Numbered from the stretch's first letter, positions 35,586-44,811 are shown. The stretch is 64,000 nt of DNA from JAJZVS01 sp963708095 (GCA_963708095.1 OY970182.1:372001-436000), one strand, 5' to 3'. Numbers and translations: made by a program. Notes: generated by a model from the letters alone, not told the origin.

Positions 35586-36458
35586 TCAGCCCACCACCAG
35601 CGCGAGCGGCGCCGGGGCATCCGTCACCAGGCGCGGCGCGGTGCCGGCCGGATCGCCGTCGGCCTGCGCGGCGAGCGTGCGGTTGGCCAGGAACTCCACC
35701 CGCGCCGCCCGCACCCGGTGCACGCCCGCCATCCGCGCCAGCCGTCCGAGCGGCAGAGCGGCGCCGTAGCACAGCGCCGCGCGCGCGCCGGAGCGCTCGA
35801 ACAGCACGACCGAGAATCCGGGCTCGCCCGGGCGTGCCTCCGGGGCCAACAAATACGGTCCGCCGTAGAGCCGGCCCTTGCTCACGATCACGCTCGCGGC
35901 TTCGGTCTCCATCCCGTCGAGGCGCACCCGCACCGGGGCGAAGTCGTAGCGGGGGAGGCGCTTCAGGGTCTCGGCCACATAGGCGCCGCGGCCGAGCAGC
36001 CGCTTCAGCCCGGGCCTGATCGCGTGCACCACCGCAGCGTCGAACCCCACCCCCAGCATCTGCACGAACAGCCGCGGCGGCCCGTCCGCACCGGTCGCAA
36101 GGCCGGGCCACAACGGGCGGGTGCGGCCGAATGCCAGCGCCGCGGCCACTGCGCGCGGGGCGAACGGCAGCGCGTATTCCCGTGCCAGCACGTTGGCAGT
36201 GCCGAGCGGGATCACCCCGAGCGGCACGCCGGTCTCAAGCAGTCCGGACGCCACTTCGGCGATGGTGCCGTCGCCGCCGGCGGCCACCACGAGCTCGGCA
36301 CCCGCCGCCGCGGCGGCGGCGGCGAGCGCCCGCGCGTCGCCCGCCCCCCCGGTGCGCAGCACCTCGCAGCGGATGCCGTTGGCGGCGAGGATGTCGAGCA
36401 CGCGCCACAGCCGATAGACTCGGCGGTTGCCGGCGGCGGGATTGAAAACGATCACCAT
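35586..36458 (-). CDS. diacylglycerol/sphingosine-kinase-like lipid kinase (YegS/BmrU family)
   Basis: A 290-residue protein starting VIVFNPAAGNRRVYRLW, with the ATP-binding AAGGDGTIAEVASGL (GGDGT motif) and GVIPLGTANVLAREYAL, the hallmark of the DAGK catalytic domain. A C-terminal beta-sandwich (GPYLLAPEARPGEPGFSVVLF) is typical of YegS/LCB5-type kinases, which phosphorylate lipids or lipid-like alcohols. It is divergent from the LpxH-like and glycosyltransferase genes, and the intergenic gap carries a 14-bp tandem array that begins five bases upstream of the start, where the ribosome site would be expected. Confidence 0.9.
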   Translation of the reverse strand: MVIVFNPAAGNRRVYRLWRVLDILAANGIRCEVLRTGGAGDARALAAAAAAAGAELVVAAGGDGTIAEVASGLLETGVPLGVIPLGTANVLAREYALPFAPRAVAAALAFGRTRPLWPGLATGADGPPRLFVQMLGVGFDAAVVHAIRPGLKRLLGRGAYVAETLKRLPRYDFAPVRVRLDGMETEAASVIVSKGRLYGGPYLLAPEARPGEPGFSVVLFERSGARAALCYGAALPLGRLARMAGVHRVRAARVEFLANRTLAAQADGDPAGTAPRLVTDAPAPLALVVG

Positions 36459-36462
36459 CAGA

Positions 36463-36532
36463 TCACATCGGGCAGGTCATATCGGGCAGGTCATATCGGG
36501 CAGGTCATATCGGGCCGATCACATCGGGCAGG
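36463..36532. repeat. 14-bp tandem array, five copies
   Basis: Units TCACATCGGGCAGG, TCATATCGGGCAGG (twice), TCATATCGGGCCGA and TCACATCGGGCAGG lie head to tail immediately upstream of the lipid kinase start. The array occupies the ribosome-binding and promoter zone, so copy number could affect expression. Confidence 0.93.
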
Positions 36533-36726
36533 CCAGGACATCGGGATTGGAACGATACGACTCGGTGCGCGGCGGGAGCGTGAATCGTCCCAATCGCAGC
36601 TGGCCGTGTCGAGACGATGACACCACGGTGACCGGTGGATGACTTTGCACCGACCCCGTCATTTCGCTCCAGGTCATGGAAGTTTCACTCGTGCGACGCG
36701 GGCGCAGCGGTTCTTGTGCCGTCGTC

Positions 36727-37599
36727 ATGACCCACAGCAGCAGCACCGCCGCCATTGGGATGCCGGGCAGCCTCGAGGCTGCCGGCCCGAAGCTCCGCCC
36801 GCAGTACCGCGCCGTGTTCATCTCCGACACCCATCTTGGTACCCGCGGCTGCCGCAGCGACTTCCTGGCCGATTTCCTCCGCCGCACGAGTTGCGCCCAG
36901 TTGTACCTGGTCGGCGACATCATCGACGGCTGGCGGCTGCGCCGGTCGTGGTACTGGGATGCGCAGCACGACGAGGTGCTGCGCCTGATCCTGCGCCACG
37001 CCCGCGCCGGCACCGAAGTCACGTATATCCCCGGCAACCATGACGAATTGTTTCGCGCCTGGGTGGACCCGGCGATGCCGGGCGGGCTTGAGATCGCCGG
37101 CATCCGTCTCGCCTCCGAAGCGGTGCACGTCACCGCCGCCGGCAAGCGGCTGCTGGTGATCCATGGTGATGCGTTCGACAGCGTCGTGCGCTACGCGAAG
37201 TTCCTCGCCCTGCTGGGCGACAGTGCCTACACCGCCGCGCTGGTGCTGAACCGCTGGTTCAACGCGGTGCGTCGGCGGCTGGGCTATCCGTACTGGTCGC
37301 TGTCCGTCTGGCTCAAGCGGCAGGTGAAGGAAGCGGTGAAGGCGATCGACCGTTTTGAAACCGCGCTCGCCGCCGAAGCCCGCCGGCGCGGCCTCGACGG
37401 CGTCGTGTGCGGCCACATCCACCATGCCGAAATGCGGGAGGTCGCAGGCGTACTCTACATCAACGACGGCGACTGGGTGGAAAGCTGCACCGCGCTGGTG
37501 GAGCACCACGACGGGCGGCTGGAACTGATCGACTGGGCGGCGCGCCAGGGGCTGTCCTTCGCCGCGCCGCGTCGGGTCGGGGTGGCGCAACCTGCCTGA
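36727..37599 (+). CDS. UDP-2,3-diacylglucosamine diphosphatase-like metallophosphoesterase
   Basis: A 290-residue calcineurin-type phosphoesterase. Metal-binding motifs are AVFISDTHLG, LVGDIIDGW, IPGNHDELF, IHGDAFD and CGHIHHAEMREV, all intact. The length and the DGWRLRR and WSLSVWLKRQVKEAV regions match the LpxH-like family found in alphaproteobacteria beside glycosyltransferases. It might hydrolyse a UDP-lipid or a related pyrophosphate. It stops two bases before the ATG of the downstream glycosyltransferase, so the two are coupled. Several start codons are possible (36676, 36727, 36760); 36727 is a compromise. Confidence 0.87.
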   Translation: MTHSSSTAAIGMPGSLEAAGPKLRPQYRAVFISDTHLGTRGCRSDFLADFLRRTSCAQLYLVGDIIDGWRLRRSWYWDAQHDEVLRLILRHARAGTEVTYIPGNHDELFRAWVDPAMPGGLEIAGIRLASEAVHVTAAGKRLLVIHGDAFDSVVRYAKFLALLGDSAYTAALVLNRWFNAVRRRLGYPYWSLSVWLKRQVKEAVKAIDRFETALAAEARRRGLDGVVCGHIHHAEMREVAGVLYINDGDWVESCTALVEHHDGRLELIDWAARQGLSFAAPRRVGVAQPA

Positions 37600-37600
37600 C

Positions 37601-38821
37601 ATGATCCCCCAGCTTTTGAGCCCCCAGCTTGCGGGCCCGCTGCTTGCAACTCCGCTGCTCGCGCCCCCGTTCCTTGCGCCGCCGCCTCTTGCACCGTCCC
37701 CCCTTGCGCCATCCCCCCTTGCGCCATCCCTGCCGGCGCCCCCTCTTCTTGCGCCCGGTTTGCTGGCGCCGGAGCCCGCCGACGTGCTGCCATCGGCCGC
37801 CTCGCACCGTATCCTGATCGTCACCGATGCCTGGACGCCGCAGGTGAACGGCGTGGTCCGCACCCTCTCCACCGTCGCCGCCGAACTGCGCGACATGGGC
37901 CACGTCGTGGAGGTGATCGGTCCGGACCGCTTCCGCACCCTGCCATGCCCGACCTATCCCGACATCCGCCTGGCGCTTCGCCCCGGAAGGCGGCTCGCGG
38001 CGATGATCGAGGCCTTCCGCCCCGAAGCGCTGCACATCGCCACCGAAGGCCCGCTCGGCCTCGCCGCCCGGCGCTGGGCGCGGCGGCAGGGGTTCGATTT
38101 CACCACCGCCTTCCACACCCGCTTTCCCGAATACCTGCAGGCGCGCACAAGGATGCCGGTGCGCCCCGTGTACGCCTGGCTGCGCCGCTTCCACGGCGCC
38201 GGCTGCGGCACGATGGTCGCCACCGAGAGCCTGCGCCACGACCTCGCGGTGCGCGGCTTCCGCCATCTGCGCGCCTGGTCGCGCGGCGTCGACCTCGACC
38301 TGTTCCGCCCGGAGCCGCGGGAGGATTGGGGGCTGCCGCGGCCGGTGATGCTCTACGTCGGGCGGGTGGCGGTGGAGAAGAACATCGGCGCCTTCCTCGA
38401 CCTCGACCTGCCGGGGTCCAAAGTGGTGGTGGGCGGCGGGCCGCAGCTCGCCGCGCTGCGCCGGCGCTATCCGGGGGTGCATTTCACTGGCCCGCTGTAC
38501 GGCGCGGCGCTGGCGCGGGCCTACGCGGGGGGCGACGCCTTCGTGTTCCCAAGCCTGACCGATACGTTCGGCCTCGTGCTGCTGGAGGCGCTGGCCTGCG
38601 GCACGCCGGTGGCGGCCTTCCCGGTGACCGGGCCGATCGACGTGCTGGCCGGCGCCGTCGGGCGCGTGGGCGCGGTGGATTCCGATCTGGCCGCGGCGGT
38701 GCGCACGGCACTGGCCGGAGACCGCGTCGCCTGCCGCGCGCATGCGGAACGTTTCAGTTGGCGCGCCTGCGCCGAGGTGTTCCTGTCGCACCTCGTTCCG
38801 GCGGCGGGCGAGGCGGATTAG
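37601..38821 (+). CDS. GT4-family glycosyltransferase with Leu-Ala-Pro repeat N-terminus
   Basis: A 406-residue GT-B fold enzyme. The catalytic part begins at about residue 67 (HRILIVTDAWTPQVNGVVRT), includes ALHIATEGPLGLAARRWARR and TTAFHTRFPEYLQAR, and carries the C-terminal donor-binding block PSLTDTFGLVLLEALACGTP. It resembles sulfolipid/mannosyl-transferase types (SqdX, MgtA). Together with the LpxH-like gene and the divergent lipid kinase, this suggests glycolipid synthesis. The first 60 residues are a low-complexity repeat (SPLAPSPLAPS, PLLAP) encoded by a 15-bp DNA repeat and are probably dispensable; true translation might start later, but no better ATG precedes the core. Confidence 0.87.
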   Translation: MIPQLLSPQLAGPLLATPLLAPPFLAPPPLAPSPLAPSPLAPSLPAPPLLAPGLLAPEPADVLPSAASHRILIVTDAWTPQVNGVVRTLSTVAAELRDMGHVVEVIGPDRFRTLPCPTYPDIRLALRPGRRLAAMIEAFRPEALHIATEGPLGLAARRWARRQGFDFTTAFHTRFPEYLQARTRMPVRPVYAWLRRFHGAGCGTMVATESLRHDLAVRGFRHLRAWSRGVDLDLFRPEPREDWGLPRPVMLYVGRVAVEKNIGAFLDLDLPGSKVVVGGGPQLAALRRRYPGVHFTGPLYGAALARAYAGGDAFVFPSLTDTFGLVLLEALACGTPVAAFPVTGPIDVLAGAVGRVGAVDSDLAAAVRTALAGDRVACRAHAERFSWRACAEVFLSHLVPAAGEAD

Positions 38822-38970
38822 GCCCGCCGCGGCGCGCCCCCGGGGACGCCCCGCACGGTCCCACAGCAGGGAGCGCGATCCGGCATCTGGCGTGCGGGCC
38901 GCGGCCGGCACCGCTTGCGTCTGCACCTCGGCCGGGTGAACCGGAAAATCCGCGCGGACAGCGCCTCCTG

Positions 38971-39096
38971 ATACCGGCGGCCTCTTCGGCCGGCCGGTAT
39001 TGCGCATGGGGTTGGCGGGGCGGCCATGCGCAAAATAAAGGACATACCAGCGGCCAGGTGGACGCCGGACAAGTCATCGGCCGGGGCCGCTGGTAT
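38971..39096 (+). repeat. 126-bp MITE-like palindromic element, copy 2
   Basis: Second copy, same orientation as copy 1 and about 90 percent identical by eye, with the same terminal inverted repeats and flanking TGA on both sides. It lies in the gap between the GT4 glycosyltransferase and the MFS transporter genes. Confidence 0.8.
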
Positions 39097-39157
39097 GACA
39101 CCTCTCCCGCGAGAGCGGAGAGGGGGCGTCGGCGTGGTGGGCGGTGCTTTCGTGCCG

Positions 39158-39199
39158 AACGCGATTGCTCTAACGCGGTTGCCCTAACACGATTACCCC
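39158..39199. repeat. 14-bp tandem array, three degenerate copies
   Basis: AACGCGATTGCTCT, AACGCGGTTGCCCT and AACACGATTACCCC lie head to tail upstream of the MFS gene. The period is 14 as in three other intergenic arrays. A CTCTCCCGCGAGAGCGGAGAG hairpin of the REP-like family lies just before it (about 39104-39124). Confidence 0.85.
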
Positions 39200-39247
39200 T
39201 GGGGCAGGGCCGGACTTGCCGCCGCCTTGCCATGGAGTGTCCCCGCC

Positions 39248-40651
39248 GTGCCAGATTCCGTCCCGATCGCCGCCCCCCGCACGCGGCGATGGCTGATGCT
39301 GGCCGTGCTGCTCGCCGGCGGGTTCCTGCCGCCGATCGATTTCTTCATCGTCAACGTGGCGCTGCCGTCGATCCGCCAGGGACTCGGAGCCACGCCGGCG
39401 GAGGTGCAGCTCGTCATCTCCGGCTACGCCGCGGGCTACGCGGTGTTCCTGGTCACCGGCGGACGGCTCGGCGATCTGTATGGGCGGCGGCGGCTGTTCA
39501 TTCTGGCGATGGCGGGGTTCACCGCGACTTCGGTGCTGTGCGGACTGGCGGCCTCGGCGGGGCTTCTGGTGCTGGCGCGGATCGGGGAGGGGGTGGCCGC
39601 GGCGCTGCTGGCCCCGCAGGTGTTGGGATCGATCAGGGCCCTGCACGACGCGCCGGGGGAGGCGGCGGCGCTGTCGCGCGCGCTCGGGCTGTACGGCGCG
39701 ATGATGGGGCTCGCGGCGGCCGTCGGGCAGTTGGGCGGCGGGGTGCTGGTGGCGTGGAGCCCGCTCGGCCTCGGCTGGCGGGCGGTGTTCCTGGTCAACT
39801 TGCCGATCGGTGCCATCGCCATCGCCGGCGCCTGGCTGCTGCTGCCGGAGACCAGCGCCGCGTACCGGCCGCGGCTCGACCTCGCGGGCGCGGCCCTGCT
39901 CTCGGCAGCGCTCGCGGCGCTGGTGGTGCCGCTGTCGGAGGGGCGGCAGGACGGCTGGCCAATCTGGACCTTCGTCGCTTTCGCCGCAGTGCCCGTGCTG
40001 ATCTGGGCGTTCCTGCGCCACGAGGACCGGCTGGCCGCGCGCGGCGGCATGCCGCTGCTCGATCTCGGGCTGCTGCGCATCCCGGGCTTCCGGCGCGGGG
40101 TGGTGGTGGCGAGCCTCTTTTTCTTCACCTCCCCCTTCTACCTGCTGTTCGCGATCGAGCGGCAGGATGGCGCCGGGCTCGATCCGCTGCGGACCGGGCT
40201 CGCCATCCTGCCGTACGGGGTGGGGCTGTTCCTGGGACCGTTCGCCAGCGCGCCGCTGCTCGGGCGGTTCCGGCCGCGCCTGCTGGCCGCGGGGCTGGCG
40301 ATCGAGGTTGCGGGCTACGCCGCGATCGGGGCGGCGGTGGCGGCGGGGGTGGGAGCGGTGCCGCTGGCGGTGGCGGTGTTCGTGGCGGGGTTCGGCCAGG
40401 GCGTGGCGATGCCGCGGCTGCTCAACCTGGTGCTGGCCGACGTGCCGGCGCACCAGGGGGGTGTGGCGGCCGGCGTGGTGAACTCCATGCTGCAGATCGG
40501 GGCGGCGGTGAGCGTAGCGGGGATCGGCTCGCTGTTCTTCTCGGTGCTGGGCAGCGGCAGCGGGCCGGCGGCGTATGCGCATGCGTTCGGGGTGGCGATG
40601 ATCGCGGTGGTGGCGGCGCTGGCGGGGGCGGCGCTGCTGGCGCGAGGGTGA
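39248..40651 (+). CDS. MFS transporter, DHA2 (drug:proton antiporter-14) type
   Basis: A 467-residue permease with about 14 hydrophobic segments. MFS signatures include DFFIVNVALPSIRQGLG after helix 1, VTGGRLGDLYGRRRLFILAM between helices 2 and 3, and GQLGGGVLVAWSPLGLGWRA around helix 5, a motif C region of antiporters. It likely exports a drug or metabolite. The start is uncertain: the GTG at 39248 has a GGAG site ten bases upstream, while a TTG at 39227 is also in frame. It stands alone, downstream of repeat copy 2 and a tandem array. Confidence 0.88.
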   Translation: MPDSVPIAAPRTRRWLMLAVLLAGGFLPPIDFFIVNVALPSIRQGLGATPAEVQLVISGYAAGYAVFLVTGGRLGDLYGRRRLFILAMAGFTATSVLCGLAASAGLLVLARIGEGVAAALLAPQVLGSIRALHDAPGEAAALSRALGLYGAMMGLAAAVGQLGGGVLVAWSPLGLGWRAVFLVNLPIGAIAIAGAWLLLPETSAAYRPRLDLAGAALLSAALAALVVPLSEGRQDGWPIWTFVAFAAVPVLIWAFLRHEDRLAARGGMPLLDLGLLRIPGFRRGVVVASLFFFTSPFYLLFAIERQDGAGLDPLRTGLAILPYGVGLFLGPFASAPLLGRFRPRLLAAGLAIEVAGYAAIGAAVAAGVGAVPLAVAVFVAGFGQGVAMPRLLNLVLADVPAHQGGVAAGVVNSMLQIGAAVSVAGIGSLFFSVLGSGSGPAAYAHAFGVAMIAVVAALAGAALLARG

Positions 40652-40790
40652 CGGGCGGGGGAAGCGCGTGCACGGCGTCCCGGCGGCACTCCGGTTTCGG
40701 CAGTAATCTTTTGGTGATCTCTTCTGTCTAGCGTGGTCGCGACCCGCTTCCGCCCTCGGGAGCCGGTTCGCGAGACAGACAGGACGGCCC

Positions 40791-43052
40791 ATGAACGACG
40801 GCATGCGGCGCGCCGGCAGAACGCCGGAGTGGGAACTGGCGCTGTGGCACCTCGCCTCCCTGCGCGACGCGGCGGTCGCTGCCGTTGCGCGCAGGCTCGA
40901 TCGCCTCACCGGCGCCCTGCCGCCTGTGCTGCGCCGGAACATCCGCCGCCTGGCGCTGCTGGCCTGGTGGAGCTTGACGTTGCAACTGCCGCGGCACCTG
41001 GCCGGCTGGCTGGCCGCGCGACGCGTCCGCGCCGCCCGCCCGCCTGCGGCGGTGCCGCCCCCGCCGCAGCCCTGTCCGGATCCCGAAACGATCGCGCTGC
41101 CGCCGTCCGCGCCGCACCCCGTCGTTTCGGTCATCATCACCAGCTACGGCGCCGTGCCGTACACGCTCCGCTGCCTCGCCGCGCTGGCGCGCGACCGATC
41201 CGGGATCGCACTGGAAGTGATCGTGATCGACGACGCTTCGCCCGATCCGGCAGTGGCCGGGCTCGCGCGCGTGCCGGGGCTGCGGCTGATCCGCAATCCG
41301 AGCCAGCTCGGCTACCTGCGCTCCTGCAACGCCGCTGCCGCCGTCGCGTGCGGCGAATACCTGCTGCTGCTCAACAACGATACCGAGCCTGAACCGGATG
41401 CGATCGCCGCCATGCTTGCGCTGTTCCGCTCCCGGCCGGACGCCGGAGCGGTGGGCGCCAAGCTGCTGTTCCCGGACGGGCGCCTGCAAGAAGCAGGGGG
41501 GATCATCTGGCGCGACGGCAGCGGCTGGAACTACGGCCGCGGTGACGATCCGGACCTGCCCGCCTACAACTACGTGCGCGAAGTGGACTACTGCTCCGCT
41601 GCCGCGCTGATGGTGCCGCGCGCGCTGTTCGCCCGCCTGGACGGCTTCGACCCGCGCTATGCGCCTGCCTATTACGAAGACACCGACCTCGCCTTCCGCC
41701 TGCGCGCCGCCGGCCATCCGGTGCTCTATCAGCCGCGCGCGCGGGTGATGCATGTCGAAGGTATCTCCCACGGCACCGACCCCGACGCCGGCGGCAAGGC
41801 GCACCAGGTCGCGAATCGCACCCGCTTCGTGCACCGCTGGCGGACGACGCTCGCAGACCATTACCATAACGGCGCACACCTGCTGCGCGCGCGCGACCAT
41901 GCGCGCCGGCGCCAGGTCGTGCTGGTGGTGGACCATTACGTTCCGCAACCGGACCGCGACGCCGGCTCCCGCAATATCCTGAACTATATCGAAGCACTGC
42001 TCGCCGTGGGCTTGGTCGTGAAATTCTGGCCGCACAACCGCGCCTACAGTCCCTTCTATACCGAAGCGCTGCAGGATCGCGGCGTGGAAGTATTCCACGG
42101 CGGCGATGCCGACGCCTTCGCTACTTGGGTCGCCGCGAACGGCGGGGAGCTCGACCACGTGCTGCTCAGCCGGCCGGACGTCGCACAGGCCGCGCTCGCC
42201 ACGCTCAAACGCTACAGCGGCGCGCGCCTGATCTATTACGGCCACGATCTTCACTTCCATCGGCTGCGGATGCAGGCCGACGTCACCGGCGACGCCCAGG
42301 CCGCGGCCACGGCAACGCGGATGGAGCGGATCGAGCGCTGGGTCTGGCGCAGCGTCGACGTGGTGCTCTACCCTTCGGCCGAAGAAGCAACGACCGTGGC
42401 GGGCATGGAACCATCCGTCCGCGCGCGTGCCGTGCCGGCGTTCGGCTTCACCGAATTCGGCCCCATGCGGGAACCACCCGCGGGTGCCGACCTGCTGTTC
42501 GTCGGCGGCTTCGCGCACCCGCCGAACGAAGCCGCCGTGCTTTGGTTCGCCCGCCACATCCTGCCGCTCGTCCAGGCCCGTCATCCGGCGGCAAGGCTGG
42601 TCGTGGCAGGTTCGCACCCGGGAGCACCGGTGCGTGCGCTCGCCGCAACAGGGGCCGTGATCCATGCCAACCCCTCCGCCGAAGAACTGCGCACGTACTA
42701 CCGCGCTGCCCGGGTGGCGGTGGCGCCGCTGCGCTACGGCGCCGGAGTCAAGCTGAAGGTGGCCGAAGCGCTGCAAGAAGGCACCCCACTGGTAACCACC
42801 ACAGTGGGCGCGCAAGGGCTGGCCGGCATCGAGGCAGCAGTCGCCATCGTCGACACTCCCGAAGACTTCGCCGCCGCCGTAACCGCCCTGCTCGACGACG
42901 CCGCGCTGTGGCGAACACGCTGCGCCGCCCAGATCGATTACGCCCGCAACCACCTGGCCGAAGCCGCATTGCGGCAAGGCTTCCTCGAGGCCGCCGGCCT
43001 GTGCCCGCCAACGACAGCGGCGTTGGCGGCATCGGAACGGATCGCAGCATAG
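40791..43052 (+). CDS. two-domain glycosyltransferase (GT2 + GT4)
   Basis: A 753-residue protein. Residues about 105-340 form a GT-A, GT2-type domain: PVVSVIITSYGAVPYTLRCL, DDASPDP, LLLLNNDTEPEPDAI (DxD-like) and AYYEDTDLAFRLRAAGHPVL. Residues about 375-735 form a GT-B, GT4-type domain starting QVVLVVDHYVPQPDRDAGSR and ending with the donor block VAPLRYGAGVKLKVAEALQE. Such fusions build polysaccharide or O-antigen in many bacteria. The N-terminal 100 residues are helical and proline-rich, unassigned. It is a single gene; both active-site regions look complete, so two successive sugar transfers are possible. Confidence 0.9.
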   Translation: MNDGMRRAGRTPEWELALWHLASLRDAAVAAVARRLDRLTGALPPVLRRNIRRLALLAWWSLTLQLPRHLAGWLAARRVRAARPPAAVPPPPQPCPDPETIALPPSAPHPVVSVIITSYGAVPYTLRCLAALARDRSGIALEVIVIDDASPDPAVAGLARVPGLRLIRNPSQLGYLRSCNAAAAVACGEYLLLLNNDTEPEPDAIAAMLALFRSRPDAGAVGAKLLFPDGRLQEAGGIIWRDGSGWNYGRGDDPDLPAYNYVREVDYCSAAALMVPRALFARLDGFDPRYAPAYYEDTDLAFRLRAAGHPVLYQPRARVMHVEGISHGTDPDAGGKAHQVANRTRFVHRWRTTLADHYHNGAHLLRARDHARRRQVVLVVDHYVPQPDRDAGSRNILNYIEALLAVGLVVKFWPHNRAYSPFYTEALQDRGVEVFHGGDADAFATWVAANGGELDHVLLSRPDVAQAALATLKRYSGARLIYYGHDLHFHRLRMQADVTGDAQAAATATRMERIERWVWRSVDVVLYPSAEEATTVAGMEPSVRARAVPAFGFTEFGPMREPPAGADLLFVGGFAHPPNEAAVLWFARHILPLVQARHPAARLVVAGSHPGAPVRALAATGAVIHANPSAEELRTYYRAARVAVAPLRYGAGVKLKVAEALQEGTPLVTTTVGAQGLAGIEAAVAIVDTPEDFAAAVTALLDDAALWRTRCAAQIDYARNHLAEAALRQGFLEAAGLCPPTTAALAASERIAA

Positions 43053-43335
43053 GCCGGAGGGGTACGAAGGCCAGGGGCTCTGCCCCTGGACCCCATCTTT
43101 GGGTTCCGTGCATGTGGGGGGTGTCTCGGGTCCGGGACGGGGCTGCGGGGGCGGAGTGCCGGGTAGGGGCGGGGCGCATGGGCGCCCTGCCCCTACCCGG
43201 CACTCCGCCCCCCGCAGCCCCGTCCCGGACCCGAGACACCCCCCACACGCACGGAACCAACGGAAGGGTTCCAAGGGCGAGCCCTTGGCGGGGGTCCAGG
43301 GGGCAGCGCCCCCTGGCCTTCGTGCCCCTCCGGCC
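43052..43335. repeat. giant palindrome filling the gap between convergent genes, copy A
   Basis: The whole intergenic gap, from the TAG stop of the glycosyltransferase to the TAG stop of the MFS gene, is an imperfect palindrome. Outer arms begin TAGGCCGGAGGGG on both strands; next come CCAGGGGCTCTGCCCCTGG-type small palindromes; and the centre (43102-43258) is a hairpin with an approximately 65-bp stem built of GTGGGGGGTGTCTCGGGTCC and its complement. A related element fills 48285-48556. It may serve as a bidirectional terminator; at this size it could form a cruciform. Confidence 0.92.
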
Positions 43336-44594
43336 TACGCCGCGATCCGTTTCCGGGCGGCCAGCTCGCGCCGTCGCCAGCGCCAGCCGATGGTGCTGGC
43401 GGTAAGCATGCCCGCTGCGGCCATTGCGTCCATTGCCGTGCGATCGCCCAGCACGTGGCCGAGGGCGCCCATCGCCAGGATGCCGAGTGGGCCGCAGCCG
43501 ATGCAGACCGTGAGGAGCCCCATCAGGCGGGAGCGGATTTCCACCGGGGCGTGCGCGGCGATGAGCGCTGTCTGCATGGCACTGAAGGCGGCGGCGCCGC
43601 AGCCGCCTGGGATCATGGCGAGGCATGCCAGCGGAAAGCTTGGCATGCGCGGCATTGCCGCTATGGCGGCGAGGAACAGCAGGGTGCCGCCCACCATCAG
43701 CAGGCGGCCGCCGCACGGGGCTCCGTTGCGTGCCAGATATGACCCCGCGAGCAGCGCGCCCACCGGCTCGCTTGCTGCCAGCACGCCGACGAGGGAGGCG
43801 GAGACGCCGAAATGCCGTTCGGCGATCGGCGTCACCAGCGCGATGTAGGAGAAGGCGAACATATTGGTGGTGATGGTGGTGGCGAGCACGCCGGCGATGA
43901 CCGGGTGGCTCCAGGCGTAGCGCAGCCCTTCGACGAGTTCCCGCCCGACATGGCGCACGACCCGCCGCGCCGGTGCCTGGTGGTGGCGCACCCCGAGCGC
44001 GAGCAGGGCCGCCCAGCCGTAGCAGGTGGCGGAGATTGTGTAGGCACCGGCCAGGCCCAAGGTCTGGAACGCGATCCCGGCGGCGAGCGGTCCGGCCAGC
44101 CGCACCAGCGCGTTGGTCAGGGAGTCGAAGGCGAAGCCGCGCGGGAGCAGCGCCGGCGCCAAGGTCTCGCCCAGCATGCGCCGGCGGGTGGCGCCTTCGG
44201 TGGACCACATGACGCCGCTCGCCAGCGCCGCCGCTGCCAGCACCCAGGGCCAGGTTGCCGGCCGGACCGCCCCGGTCCAGGCCAATGCCGCGACCGTCGC
44301 CGAGGCTGCGCCGCTTACCGCCTGCGCCGCGACCAGGATGGCCTTGCGGTCGAGCCGTTCGGAGACCACGCCGGCGAGCGCGCCGAGCAGCAGCATCGGC
44401 AGGTTGCGGCAGGCCGAGACGACCGCGACCGCCAAGCCGGAATGCGTGACTTCGAAAGTGAACAGCGCCGCGGCGAGGATTTCGAACTGGCGCATGGAGT
44501 TGGAGACACCGCCGACCCCCCAGAGCCGCGCGAACCCCGGCGCGGCCAGCAGCACCCCGATACCGGCCCGGGGCGCCGGGCTTTCCTCGTCCAT
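43335..44594 (-). CDS. MFS transporter, EntS/TetV-like (DHA3) type
   Basis: A 419-residue permease with twelve hydrophobic segments. Distinctive blocks: GFARLWGVGGVSNSMRQFEI at the N-terminus, LAGVVSERLDRKAILVAAQA between helices 2 and 3, and SLVGVLAASEPVGALLAGSY in the second half. This is typical of the DHA3 branch that includes enterobactin and macrolide exporters. The substrate is unknown. It is divergent from the VOC dioxygenase gene (217-base gap) and its stop lies inside the giant palindrome. Confidence 0.85.
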   Translation of the reverse strand: MDEESPAPRAGIGVLLAAPGFARLWGVGGVSNSMRQFEILAAALFTFEVTHSGLAVAVVSACRNLPMLLLGALAGVVSERLDRKAILVAAQAVSGAASATVAALAWTGAVRPATWPWVLAAAALASGVMWSTEGATRRRMLGETLAPALLPRGFAFDSLTNALVRLAGPLAAGIAFQTLGLAGAYTISATCYGWAALLALGVRHHQAPARRVVRHVGRELVEGLRYAWSHPVIAGVLATTITTNMFAFSYIALVTPIAERHFGVSASLVGVLAASEPVGALLAGSYLARNGAPCGGRLLMVGGTLLFLAAIAAMPRMPSFPLACLAMIPGGCGAAAFSAMQTALIAAHAPVEIRSRLMGLLTVCIGCGPLGILAMGALGHVLGDRTAMDAMAAAGMLTASTIGWRWRRRELAARKRIAA

Positions 44595-44811
44595 CCGTTT
44601 CCCCCGGCTCGTTTTCGTGGCGCCGATTCCCCGGCGCCGTTACGCCGGCGCTGCTGCGCCGACCGCGTCTTCACCGCCGCGCCGTTTCCGTCCGGGGGCG
44701 TCCCCCCGGGGGGCCGGCGCGCCGCCCGTCCGGCCGGGCATTGACCGCGACCGGCCGGCTGGTTCTATCATGCCGTTAAAGCAGCCACTCCGGCAGAGGG
44801 GAAATCGACCG

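Noticed and set aside
37945..40731. A 928-codon open frame crossing the GT4 gene, repeat copy 2 and the MFS gene
   Set aside because: It runs through two confident genes in another frame and through non-coding repeats; the product is low-complexity.
40728..43274. An 848-codon frame opposite the GT2/GT4 gene
   Set aside because: Antisense shadow of a clear two-domain glycosyltransferase, extending into the palindrome.
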